Assembly (NCBI GenBank): GCA_003833135.1 | Contig: QZLH01001399.1 | Span: forward strand, 10,652 to 21,514 | Source of the DNA: Oehlia diaphana | Lineage: Eukaryota > Glomeromycota > Glomeromycetes > Glomerales > Glomeraceae | Length of the DNA stretch: 10,863 nt | Direction of reading: 5' to 3' | Shown: one piece after another, positions 1-8,605 of the stretch | How the letters are laid out: each line of letters begins with the position of its first letter | Position numbering within the stretch: position 1 is the first letter of the stretch | Program-made: the position numbers and the translations under genes | The notes under the pieces: model-generated | Database searches by the model: none | Told to the model about the DNA's origin: nothing | Seen by the model: the letters and a program-made list of their open reading frames with translations, nothing else

Positions 1-88
1 GAATTTGTACCGCCATAGCCACTGTATTACAAATGATCACCATTTTACATTTTTTATTCCGGTGATGCAATACTTTTGACCGCCACTG
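1..88. mobile_element. Terminal part of a Tc1/mariner-like transposon (cut by window edge)
   Basis: Read on the minus strand from position 88, the sequence starts CAGTGGCGGTCAAAAGTATT followed by GCATCACC, and is preceded by the dinucleotide TA at 89-90. This is the style of Tc1/mariner termini, which end in CAGTG and duplicate TA. A second, related block starts CAGTGGC at position 24 on the minus strand (also next to TA, 25-26) and runs on as GGCGGTACAAATTC. Two related direct repeats inside one terminus would fit the IR/DR arrangement of some Tc1 elements. The rest of the element, including any transposase, lies outside the window, so the class call rests on terminal sequence style alone. 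Alternatives are two abutting element ends or a solo terminus. Confidence 0.45.
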
Positions 89-90
89 TA

Positions 91-1064
91 TAAGGGTCAG
101 GTGGCGAAAAATTTTTTTTACTATGAGCTGTACGCAGAGACTTTTTATATGAGTAGTACGCATAATTGACACCTGATATTAAAAATCCTGCAAAAATACG
201 CAAATAAAATTTTCAGACATTAAGTTATAAATTATTTTATCATGATTTCTATATTATTTATAAAACCAAATACTAATGTGAAAAAATAGAATTTATTCTA
301 ATTTACCATTTTTTCAATAATATTTTTCTAAAATTTCACTTTTTAAACCTTAGAAATTTCTTTCAATTAATACTAAATATGTATTAAAATGCGGTTAACA
401 TGCAGTAAATATATTATATATATAAGATTAGCGCAAACCATATAAAAATTTTGATAAAAAATACGCAATCTTGATGCCTAACTATGAATGAAAAATTCTT
501 AAATTGTACGCAAATCAAAACTTTACTCCGTTTAATTCCACTATGATGGCGACGCATCTGTGTACCCTACCCCTTTATGTATATTTCAGCGTCCTATGAA
601 GATTCTCTGTGCTACACTTGCGATTTTCAAAAATTAATAAAAGAGCAAGAGTGACACTTAGTGCGACGGGAGATTATTCTTTCCTATGAATTGCACCACA
701 TCAGCTGGTTACAAAAAGAAATATCATAATTATATGGAAATAAATAATTATATTTGATTTACAGGGATATTCGATTTACAGGGAAATAAATATAAGGAAT
801 ATTAATATTACGCCTATTATAACAAATTAAACCAAAACTCGAATACGTAAACAACTTAAAATCATCATAATTTTTATTATTATCTATTTGAAAAAAAAAA
901 AAAAATAAACAGATATAAAAAAGAATATAACAAATTTTCTTTTCATAAAAGAATATCTATAAATAATTATCCATAAATAATTTTATCGTTATCCAAATTA
1001 AAAAATACTACCCAACTTTTTTTCGATGTAAAATACGTCACGCCTTTGGCGTCGATACTCGATA
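91..1064. other. AT-rich intergenic region with small repeats
   Basis: No convincing coding exon is visible on either strand. The left part contains five copies of TACGCA on the plus strand (131, 157, 197, 462, 507) and three copies of ACTATGA, which could be the remains of a repeat element. A less AT-rich patch at about 540-710 has no frame I recognise. The right end forms the 3' flank of the minus-strand F-box gene. It includes a small hairpin (ACGCC-TTT-GGCGT, 1040-1052) just after the stop codon and an AATAAA on the minus strand (873-878), a weak poly(A) signal candidate. Confidence 0.5.
753..786. repeat. Tandem duplication of a 17-nt unit
   Basis: Two adjacent 17-nt copies share GATTTACAGGGA (756-767 and 773-784) and match at 15 of 17 positions. 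This is a simple local duplication in intergenic DNA with no evident function. Confidence 0.8.
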
Positions 1065-2870
1065 TTAAACGACATTTTCTTCATCTTCACCATCTTGTAA
1101 TTCTCTTAATATGAAAGGTTCGATGTGATGTTCATAACAAGAACAATGTTTAATGATGATTATTTCCTTGAAAGGTTCGATAGGATTTTCTTCTGTTAAA
1201 ATTTTGAAATTTTGATTTGAAATTTTAATTGGTTGATTAATTAATTTTTTAAGAATAAATTATCGTCCATAATAATTTGAAATTTACTTACCGTCAAGTA
1301 AACGACCATTACAAGAAGAACATTTTCTACAATCTTTTAAATAAAAATAAAGGAATAAAATCCAAGTATTTTTCGATAAAATATTTTTTTTAAAAAATAG
1401 TTTAATTAAAAGATTAAGATTCAAATAATAATCATCATCATGAATATTATTTAAATTAAAAGGTAAAATCAATTCTAAAGGTAAAAATGATAAAATATCT
1501 TGACAATTAAAAAAAAATTTTGATAAATAATCAATAGAAAAAAATTTATAAAACATTCCTAAATGAATGAATTTAATATTAATTGGTAAAATTTTACCAA
1601 GATGAAATAAAAAATCATTTATATTAATATTATCATCATTATTATTAAGATTTGATGATGATGATGAAATGAAAATTAATTTTGTTAAAGAATTTGGTAA
1701 TTTTTTTAAATTAAAAAATTTCATAAAATCTTTGTAAGGTAATTTTAAATATAAAAAATTTAAATTTTCACAATAAAGATCAAGAAAATTAATAGAATTT
1801 AACCAATTTGTACCTAAAATTTTTAAAGAATTATTTGTATTTTTTAATAAAATATCAAAATGATGAGAAATTTTTGGTATAAAACCAAAAAATAATTCTT
1901 GTAAATAAGGAAAATAACAATTAGGATTTATAAAAGGGGTAATATCAATAAATTTATTATTCTCATCATTAATAAATTGAGGAAAATTATTTAAAAAATT
2001 TTTTGATAATCTTAATTTTTTAAGATAAAAACATTTTGAAATTAAATTAATAATATGAAAAGAAAAATTATTATAAATTTCAATATGAGTTAAAGAATTA
2101 ATATGATTTTCAAGTGATTTTGTTATAAAAGATTCATCATAATTTTTTATACTTTCCCAATAAAATTTTTCTAAAGATTTTGATTTATTAATTAATTTTG
2201 GTATAATAAATTTATCATTCATATTGGTTTTATTACCAAATCTTAATATACTTAAAACTTTAATTTTATCACAATATGGTATGATTTTTTCAAGTATTGA
2301 AGTATCAAATAATTTTGAACAAATAAAATTTAAATTATAAAAATTTGGTAATAAATTTTCTAATTCAGGTAATTGAGAAGATTCATCTAACATTATTGTA
2401 TTAATATTTTTACATTTTGTAAAAAATAATTTATTTAATTCAATTTCAATAAAATTTCTATGATTCCTAATATTATAATTTTTATTACACAATAATAAAA
2501 TTGAGTGACGTACTTCAGGTATAGGAAGTATTCTTAAATATGAAAGGTAATCGAATAAAAGTGGTTCAACATTTTTTGATAATATAATTCCCTTTTCTTC
2601 CCATTCTAATCTTTGTTGTAAAGTTAAATGTGAAAGATAAATATCTAATAATAAAAGAATTTTTTCTCCATGAATTTCAAATGCATCATTAAAATTACGT
2701 GTGGTAAATAATGCTTGATTTAATAGGATGAAGGGATTTTTATAAAGAATTGGTATTACGTTAATACACCAAAGTTTATCAACGAATAATGTCGCGTATA
2801 AAGATTTAAGATCATCTTGAAGAAATTGAAAAATTTCTTGTAAACATTCCAAAGGAACGGGAATACCCAT
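1065..2870 (-). CDS. F-box-like protein, two exons, 568 aa
   Basis: F-box proteins bind Skp1 and recruit substrates to SCF ubiquitin ligases in the cytosol or nucleus. Residues about 3-47 (PVPLECLQEIFQFL, then SLYATLFVDKLWC and IPILYKNPF) show the F-box pattern; the rest is Leu/Ile/Asn-rich with irregular leucine-rich spacing, the likely substrate side. The start ATG is at 2870. An apparent stop at 1284-1286 lies inside a GTAAGTAAA splice donor. Taking exon 1 as 2870-1292, a 99-nt intron 1291-1193 (GTAAGT..AACAG) and exon 2 as 1192-1065 gives a clean phase-1 join and 42 further codons to TAA at 1065-1067. The tail contains a Cys-rich stretch (C514, C517, C520, then HCSC at 542-545), two IEPF motifs and an acidic end. 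The frame and consensus sites support this model; expression is not shown. The substrate is unknown. Similar genes are heavily expanded in arbuscular mycorrhizal fungi. Confidence 0.85.
1193..1291 (-). other. Predicted intron of the F-box gene
   Basis: The donor is G|GTAAGTAAA (1291 downwards) and the acceptor is TTTTAACAG ending at 1193. It has 99 nt, is very AT-rich, and is similar in size to the two introns of the plus-strand gene at 7238. Without splicing, the protein would end two codons past the junction (Gly-Lys-stop) at residue 528. With splicing, the frame continues cleanly. No strong branch-point match was found. Confidence 0.85.
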
Positions 2871-3491
2871 CGTAATGAGAGAGAGAGAGAAAATTATGGC
2901 AAAAAAAAAAAAAAAAATTTCTTCAAACTTGTCCTTTTTATCTATTAAAGGATGAAATCATGTGACAAAAATATTGACACAAAAACTTTTATTGTGTTAC
3001 AAAAATGTAACGTAAATAGTGTTTGGGTATGGGGTACTGTTTGAGGTAAAAAAAAAGGGGTGTATCGTTTATCGTTTCATAATTTTTATTTTATTACGGC
3101 GGGGTTATTTAGGGGTAATTATTTTATAATTGTTATTATTAAATTATTGTTATTGTATTTATTATTATTTTTATTATTTTTTAATTATTTTTATTGTTTA
3201 TCCTAATTTGATATTATCCCTAAATTTGATAAGTAAGATATGATTTACGGACAAGTTTACCCTTATACCGTTCAATTGATATTCTAATTCTGGTAGAAAT
3301 GATTCAAACAATAAAATATCAGAAATGTATAAGTTTATTTACCAAATTCGGAAACCTGATACCAAAAGTTTTACTAAATAAAAAAAAATACAATACTTAA
3401 TAGTCAATACTTTTTACAATAGGTACAATACGTTACATTATTTTATTAAAAATATAATACTTTTTTTTTTTTTACAATACATTAACTAAAA
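2871..3491. other. Intergenic: F-box promoter and kinase-gene 3' flank
   Basis: This 621-nt spacer lies between two genes on the same (minus) strand. On the F-box side are a short (GA)n run (2878-2890), a poly-A tract on the plus strand near 2901, and TCATGTGAC (2958-2966). The reverse complement of the last is GTCACATGA, resembling an RTCACRTG bHLH (Cbf1-type) site about 90 nt upstream of the start. The middle (about 3120-3200) is a low-complexity run of TTA/ATT repeats. The kinase side carries a poly(A) signal candidate and several ACAATAC repeats. No coding sequence is evident. Confidence 0.6.
3442..3447 (-). terminator. Candidate poly(A) signal of the kinase-like gene
   Basis: AATAAA on the minus strand lies about 45 nt past the stop codon at 3492-3494, in a T/A-rich flank. 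Its position suits 3' end formation, but the motif is frequent in DNA this AT-rich. Confidence 0.4.
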
Positions 3492-4805
3492 TTAATAATT
3501 TACATCAGAAATATCACTACTACTACTATCTCTTTTTGATACATCTTCAAATTGTAATAATCTACTTGTATAAAAAGCACCAGAATTTATTTCATGATTA
3601 TTCTTTTCAACTTCCAACATTGGTAATAAATCATCAGCTGTCATAAAAGATTTTCTTATACCTGATAAATTATCATCAGGTCTATTTAAAATTTCCCACC
3701 AACAATTAAATATACATAATAATTGTTTTGCATTTGGTCTTAAAGAAGGATCTTTATGACAACAATCTAAAGCTAAATTTATATAAACTTGAGGTAAATC
3801 TTGAGAAATTTGAGGTCTTAAACCTTTAATAATTTCTAAAGCCAATAAAGAATTATGATGACGATCAGAAAAAGGTAAAATACCATTTGATAATTCAATC
3901 ATTAAAATTCCTATACTATAAATATCAGATTCTTTTGTACGAGGGTGACCCAAGATAACTTCAGGAGCCATATAAGGGAGTACACCATAAACATCCTTTT
4001 TACCAATTTTAGTAGTATGATTATTTGCAGGTAAAGATAAACCAGTATCAGCCAAAGTAGAAGTTAATTCTCTTTGATCTTTACCAATTTGTAAAATATT
4101 ACCAGGATGAATATTACCATGAATATAACCAGCTTTATGAATATTATGTAAATTTGAAACAATATCACAAAGCCACCAAATTTTTTCAGACCATTGAAAA
4201 GAAGAAAAGTTTGTATTTAATAAATTACGAAGATTACCAAAAGGAGTATATTGAGTTACTAATATAAAATCATTTGTTTCAGGATCTTTTGTTATTCCAT
4301 AAAATTCCAATAATTCTTGAACATGTTTTTTTGATTGCATTAAACTACAACGATAATAAACTTTTAATTGTTTAATATATTCACGAGTCATTTCTTGAGA
4401 ATCTTTAATACGTTTAAGAGTTACAGTCATTGGACCTTCTCTTGGACATTGTACTTTATTTTTACGAGAAGAATTATGATTATCAACTCTTTTTCCTAAA
4501 GTCCAAGTAGCTGAATAAACTATACCAAAATTTCCTTGTCCTATTTCTTTTATATCTTGAAATTGATCGTAAGAAATCCATTCCAAATAAGGATCAGACC
4601 AATTTGTTGCCTTATTTTGAGTACGTTTAATAAATTTATCAATACCAGAATGACCACTTGAAACATTTTTCATGGTACATTTTTTACACCATCCATCACT
4701 ATCCAAATAACGGGATAAATGTTGACATTTTGACGTCATTTGTTGAGATTCAAAGTAAGAGTTAAAAGTTGGTAAAGTAGGACTTGCCATTGTTGAGTTT
4801 GTCAT
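3492..4805 (-). CDS. Kinase-like protein, probable pseudokinase, 437 aa, single exon
   Basis: The fold is that of a tyrosine-kinase-like Ser/Thr kinase. A Cys leader comes first (C27, and WCKKC with C40 and C43), then the linker IDKFI...LEWISYD (55-80). The kinase domain spans about 83-375: glycine loop GQGNFGIVY (89-97), ATP-lysine in VTLK (K131), metal Asn N236, DTG in place of DFG (D253), APE (280-282), SDIYSIGI (293-300) and R356. A Ser/Asp-rich tail follows. Two catalytic positions are changed. The catalytic loop reads YIHGNIHPGNIL, so HRD has become HGN and the base Asp is Asn231 (codon 4113-4115). The αC position that pairs with the lysine appears to be Gln146 in KQLK. ATP binding may persist while phosphotransfer is probably weak or lost, suggesting a scaffold or regulatory role. 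The ORF is complete and has no introns. This leader-plus-kinase layout is typical of the expanded Rhizophagus family. Confidence 0.9.
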   Translation of the reverse strand: MTNSTMASPTLPTFNSYFESQQMTSKCQHLSRYLDSDGWCKKCTMKNVSSGHSGIDKFIKRTQNKATNWSDPYLEWISYDQFQDIKEIGQGNFGIVYSATWTLGKRVDNHNSSRKNKVQCPREGPMTVTLKRIKDSQEMTREYIKQLKVYYRCSLMQSKKHVQELLEFYGITKDPETNDFILVTQYTPFGNLRNLLNTNFSSFQWSEKIWWLCDIVSNLHNIHKAGYIHGNIHPGNILQIGKDQRELTSTLADTGLSLPANNHTTKIGKKDVYGVLPYMAPEVILGHPRTKESDIYSIGILMIELSNGILPFSDRHHNSLLALEIIKGLRPQISQDLPQVYINLALDCCHKDPSLRPNAKQLLCIFNCWWEILNRPDDNLSGIRKSFMTADDLLPMLEVEKNNHEINSGAFYTSRLLQFEDVSKRDSSSSDISDVNY

Positions 4806-4839
4806 TATTATTAAAAAGTGTTTGTTAAGAAAGTGTTAA

Positions 4840-4866
4840 GAGTAAAAGTAAAAGTAAGAGTAAAAT
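4840..4866. repeat. AGTAAA-type hexamer run in the kinase 5' leader
   Basis: Four near-copies of AGTAAA/AGTAAG lie on the plus strand just upstream of the kinase start. On the transcribed strand this is a pyrimidine-rich TTTACT repeat, probably within the 5' UTR or core promoter. Confidence 0.6.
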
Positions 4867-4903
4867 GAATAAAAAAATTTTTATTTTTTTTTTTTATGTA
4901 CAG

Positions 4904-4940
4904 AAATTTTTTTTTTTTTTTTTTTCGCTCGCAAAAAAAA
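4904..4940. repeat. Poly-T / CGCTCGC / poly-A hairpin-like block
   Basis: A long T run is followed by CGCTCGC and then a run of about nine A, about 100-135 nt upstream of the kinase start. The T and A runs can pair around the GC-rich heptamer. It could act as a nucleosome-depleting promoter element or simply be homopolymer drift. Confidence 0.55.
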
Positions 4941-5342
4941 AATTAAATTAAAATGAATATTTTTGTTTTTTACAAGAAAAGATAAGAATTATAAATTACC
5001 AGAATTTATAAAATCTTTTTTATCATTAAAAAGATACTTTTTTTTAATAAAATATTTTATTATTTTATTTTATTTATTTTTTTTTTTGATCTGAAGTTCA
5101 CCAAACGAACGTAAGGAGGTCATTTTATAATAATCAAAAAATTACTGCGTCGATAGATTTTTTTTTAAAAACAATACTTAAACAATTAAATGATTTACAA
5201 TCAAAAAAAAAAAAAAGAAATTATTATTGTCTTATTTTAAAAAAAAAAATGATTTAATATGATTAATTTCCAAAATTGGAAAGTTATTATTATTGACCGA
5301 ATTTTTGATTTCTGATACTGTATCACTATTTTTCAGGAATAA

Positions 5343-5347
<5 letters not shown>

Positions 5348-5379
<32 letters not shown>
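5348..5379. repeat. Poly(A) tract of 32 A
   Basis: An uninterrupted run of 32 A on the plus strand, by far the longest homopolymer in the window. It may be simple slippage or the tail of an old retroposed copy. No target-site duplication or SINE-like body was recognised on its 5' side. Confidence 0.85.
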
Positions 5380-5381
<2 letters not shown>

Positions 5382-6806
5382 GTTAAAAATTGTTACCGTA
5401 CACTCACCCTCCCAAAATTTCCATGCATGAATAATAAACATAAATAAACAAAATTGGGATACGTCACATTATAATGTTCTTAAAAAAGATTTACGTTAAA
5501 CCAAATTTAGAAATTCGATCAAAAATTGTATAAATCTTAAATGTAGTACAGTTGATCAAACAGGGATGAAAAAAGGTAATTTTATATTGTACAAACGGTA
5601 GATAATGTCTAAATTTAATAAATGTAATTTAAAATTGCCTAAAATATTTTTTTTTAGGGGTAAAAATGTAAATGTTTAGAACTTTAAAATTTATTTTTTT
5701 AAGGAGACGCAGTTGTATTCACTATTCTGTATATTTTTAAGGATGCAGTGTATAAATGTACAGAATGTTGCAGTGTATTATTATTATAATTATAATGTAT
5801 GGTACAGTAGTACAATTACAGGATATTGACAATGGTAACATATCTAAAAAAATCTCTAAAATATTATTAGTTATGCATGTTCATTTAAAGTATTTCCTAA
5901 TATGATATATCCCGAAACTGTAACGTAAATATTAATTAAAATTTTCTGCAAGTTAAAAAAATTCCGAAACGTAACCAACATAACCATAACATAAACATTA
6001 ATAAATCTAGTTAAACGAAAGATAATAGTAAAAAAAAAAAAAATAAACATAATATAAAAATAGAAAAGTCTATATTTAGATTTTTATCAAAGATTTCATT
6101 AGATTCATGAAGAATTTATTTTTCAACTTCAAACCTAAAAAACCTAAAACTTTATCATACATGATTAGTAAGATATGATGAAATTATTACAAACAAAAAT
6201 CTTCCGTAAGTAGGAATAAAACGGAAGAATAAAATAAAATACTTTTGATGCGTAAAGCGTAAAGATTGTTTTAATGTATGATACATTTTATTGGTGATAC
6301 GTTTATGATAAATATTTACAACTGATAACAATAATCGTAAAAAGATAATGGTATCAGGTATTAGATGGAAGGTTGATGCCGAAAAGTGAATCATTTGTTA
6401 AATCCATGCGTAAGCCTTATTAAGGTTCTTTGAGCTTTAAGCATTATGATTATGTATTGCTTTAGTTGATCATTTTTTATAAATTATCAGTGTAACGTCA
6501 TTCATAGTATAGCATAAATGTTAATAACAGATAATTTTTAATTTTTCGTGTATTATTTTGACAACATGTGAATAATAAAATTTTTTAAAGAATTAATAAT
6601 TTAGGTAAATTTAATAAATTATGAATTGTTTGTTGTATTTTAATAATATTTTTTTTTAAGTTTAAACTATGTTTTGAGGAATTTTGATGTAACGTTTCTA
6701 TATGTAACATACGTAAAATTAAAATTAAATGTCAAAAGTGTAATCTGTTGTATATCGGGAATGATCATCCATAAAATGTTAAACCCTTTATTAAAAATTT
6801 AAAATT

Positions 6807-6949
6807 ATTAAAAAAAATTTCAAATTTCAAATTATTTAAAGAAATTTTTTAATGGAAACTTATTTGTAATTTTGTAATTACATAAACATTTAATGATTTG
6901 AAATTTTGAAAAATTCATTTGAAATTTTTTTAATGAGTCGAATGAGTCG
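6807..6949. repeat. Inverted repeat plus 9-nt tandem repeat
   Basis: The left arm ATTA(A)7TTTCAAAT begins at 6807. The right arm ATTTGAAATTTTTTTAAT (6917-6934) is its reverse complement apart from one A in the run. It is followed at once by two tandem copies of AATGAGTCG (6932-6940 and 6941-6949). The arms are low in complexity, so chance formation is quite possible. Confidence 0.5.
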
Positions 6950-7237
6950 TTAAAACTTCATTATACGCTAAATGTAACACAATTATTTGACATCAGGTAG
7001 ATCATTCGATATACAGTATTTAACTTTTTCGTTTTTTCGTACTAAAAGTTTATTAAAAGCTTACGTATAGTATAAACCTACATATACTATGCTAATAATA
7101 TAATAACGTATAATAATTTTTTTTTTCACACTAATACAATTTTAATATTATGATATTATTAATAAATCGAATTTTTTTTTCAATTTTTTTTTTTTACCAT
7201 TTTAAATTTCCTTTCAAAAAAAAAAATAATTCCAAAA

Positions 7238-8139
7238 ATGCAAGAAGAAAGTTATTATTATCCATATCAACATAATGAATTCTTATATGGTTTAATTTAT
7301 TCTAATCCTAAAACTTTACAATTTTCGAATAATATTAAACCATATTTTTCTTATATCAATTATTTGAAAAAATCTGAAACAACAATTATCCCTGCTTTGA
7401 AGATCAACCGTAATAATTTGAATAAAATTAAGAAAGTTAAAAATTTGAAAATCGCTCTTCCTTTAACTGATGAAAATGATCGCGCTAATTTTATGGAACC
7501 TGATCAAAATTTAGAAGAATATATCGATATTGATAATGATTCTTATCAGGTAAAAAAAATAAGATCACTTTTTTTTTATTCATATTATATTGTATATGAT
7601 ATTATGTTAATTCGTTTGACTAATTTTTATCAATTTTATTTAAAAAGAAACTTCAAAATGAATTTAACAAATCTTTGGATTCTTATTCTAATTTAATGAA
7701 TATTAATATTAAACAACAAGAAAGAAACTTTGGTTCTTATAAAATACCAAATAATTTACGATGGAAACCAATGAATAAACAAATAGAAATTATTCGTCAA
7801 AGAAAAACTAATTATAAACGTCCTCCGGTATGTTAAAAAAAAAAAAAGGTTATAATAATAAATTTATCATGATTTAAACATTTACGAAAATTGTACGAAC
7901 GTTAATGTTTTCAATAGATGTATAGAAATAAACGAGAGAATTATTTTGATGATGATACTCTCATTAAACAATCTCAGGATACGAATTTAAATAATTATCA
8001 AGATGTTCCTGGTCTTTCAAGTTTTAATATTTGGGCACCTTGGAAAAATAAACAAGATGCTTATATGGCTATAGACGAGTTCCTTAGAAATGCCAAACAG
8101 CAAGTATTGGATCATTTAAAATCTAATCCTAAATTTTAA
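7238..8139 (+). CDS. Uncharacterised protein, three exons, 237 aa
   Basis: I do not recognise a family. The gene model has exon 1 at 7238-7549, intron 7550-7647 (CAG|GTAAAA..AAAAAG, with branch-like GACTAAT at 7618-7624), exon 2 at 7648-7827, intron 7828-7917 (CCG|GTATGT..CAATAG) and exon 3 at 7918-8139, ending in TAA. Both introns are phase 0, and every exon stays open only in the joined frame, giving 237 residues. The protein is hydrophilic and Asn/Lys/Tyr-rich, with no signal peptide or membrane segment. It has a Tyr-rich start (MQEESYYYPYQHNEF), a basic stretch (NLNKIKKVKNLK), an acidic segment around LEEYIDIDND near the first junction, a basic middle (RQRKTNYKRPP) and a C-terminal part with FNIWAPWKNKQDAY followed by a probable amphipathic helix (AIDEFLRNAKQQVLDHL). 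The Trp-containing C-terminal part is the best candidate for a conserved module. The start is the first ATG after an A/T-rich leader. Confidence 0.8.
7550..7647 (+). other. Predicted intron 1 of the 7238 gene
   Basis: The 98-nt intron has donor CAG|GTAAAA, a fungal-type branch motif GACTAAT at 7618-7624 and acceptor TTTAAAAAG ending at 7647. Reading through it would end the protein at 7696 with a hydrophobic, intron-like tail. Splicing joins exon 2 in phase 0. Confidence 0.85.
7828..7917 (+). other. Predicted intron 2 of the 7238 gene
   Basis: The 90-nt intron has donor CCG|GTATGT and acceptor TTTTCAATAG ending at 7917. It includes an in-frame TAA soon after the donor. Exon 3 starts with ATG TAT AGA in the correct phase. 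That ATG could be mistaken for an independent start of a 73-residue protein. Confidence 0.85.
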
Positions 8140-8170
8140 AGGGTTCAGAAGTTGAAACGGGGTGTTGTCA

Positions 8171-8220
8171 TGTAAATATTGTAAATATTGGTATGGTATA
8201 CACTGTAAGTACTGTATATT
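8171..8220 (+). promoter_or_regulatory. Cluster of PUF-type motifs in the presumed 3' UTR
   Basis: TGTAAATA occurs at 8171-8178 and 8180-8187, matching the UGUANAUA consensus of Pumilio/PUF RNA-binding proteins. A near match, TGTATATT, is at 8213-8220. All lie 30-80 nt after the stop codon at 8139, on the sense strand. This suggests post-transcriptional control, but such motifs also arise by chance in AT-rich DNA. Confidence 0.4.
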
Positions 8221-8334
8221 AAATTGTAGATACGAATGGTACGGTAAATGTACTATGTAAGCAAATCTTGTGTTTTTAATGATTATTTGTTGAGATTATC
8301 TAGAAAGCTATTAATAATTTGTTTAGACTAGTAG

Positions 8335-8384
8335 AATAAAAATATTTTCGTTAAAAGCTAATATATAGAAAATTACAGAATAAA
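8335..8384 (+). terminator. Candidate poly(A) signals for the three-exon gene
   Basis: AATAAA occurs at 8335-8340 and again at 8379-8384, about 195 and 240 nt beyond the stop codon. Either could direct 3' end formation. The motif is common in this composition. Confidence 0.4.
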
Positions 8385-8605
8385 TAATACAATATTTCTT
8401 ACAATATCTACTGCGTATTTTTAAATTTTATAACGTTTTCTCGATTTTCAATGACTATTAATATTGTACAAAGATCGCTTTTTATAATTACTTAAATTAT
8501 GAAGTGATTTGGATAAATGAAATAATTTAATTTGGTAATACGATTAAAGTGGTCACATATTCGTACGACTAATCCTTTGCCTTTGCGTAACTGTACACAA
8601 TTTTT

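Larger units (their letters stand above)
4806..7237. other. Long AT-rich divergent intergenic region
   Basis: About 2.4 kb separates the minus-strand kinase gene from the plus-strand gene at 7238, and it must contain both promoters. Next to the kinase start is an AGTAAA/AGTAAG tandem run (about 4840-4866) and a poly-T / CGCTCGC / poly-A hairpin-like block (4904-4940). A run of 32 A is at 5348-5379. Two TGCAGTGTAT repeats lie at 5744 and 5769. A short inverted repeat and a 9-nt tandem AATGAGTCG lie at 6807-6949. The plus-strand gene is preceded by T- and A-rich runs (7115-7230). A 79-codon minus-strand frame at 6155-6394 lacks recognisable features. I see no supported gene. Confidence 0.6.

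Noticed and set aside
6155..6394. 79-codon minus-strand open frame
   Set aside because: It has no recognisable motif, is rich in Phe/Ile/Leu as random AT-rich frames are, and lies in intergenic DNA with no supporting splice structure or codon pattern.
7550..7696. Read-through end of the first exon (residues 105-152 of an unspliced frame)
   Set aside because: It begins with GTAAAA, is intron-like in composition, and contains a branch motif and an acceptor. The in-frame join to exon 2 is much better supported.
7918..8139. A separate 73-residue gene starting at ATG 7918
   Set aside because: The ATG directly follows a CAATAG acceptor and is in phase with the upstream exons, so it is better explained as exon 3 of the 7238 gene.
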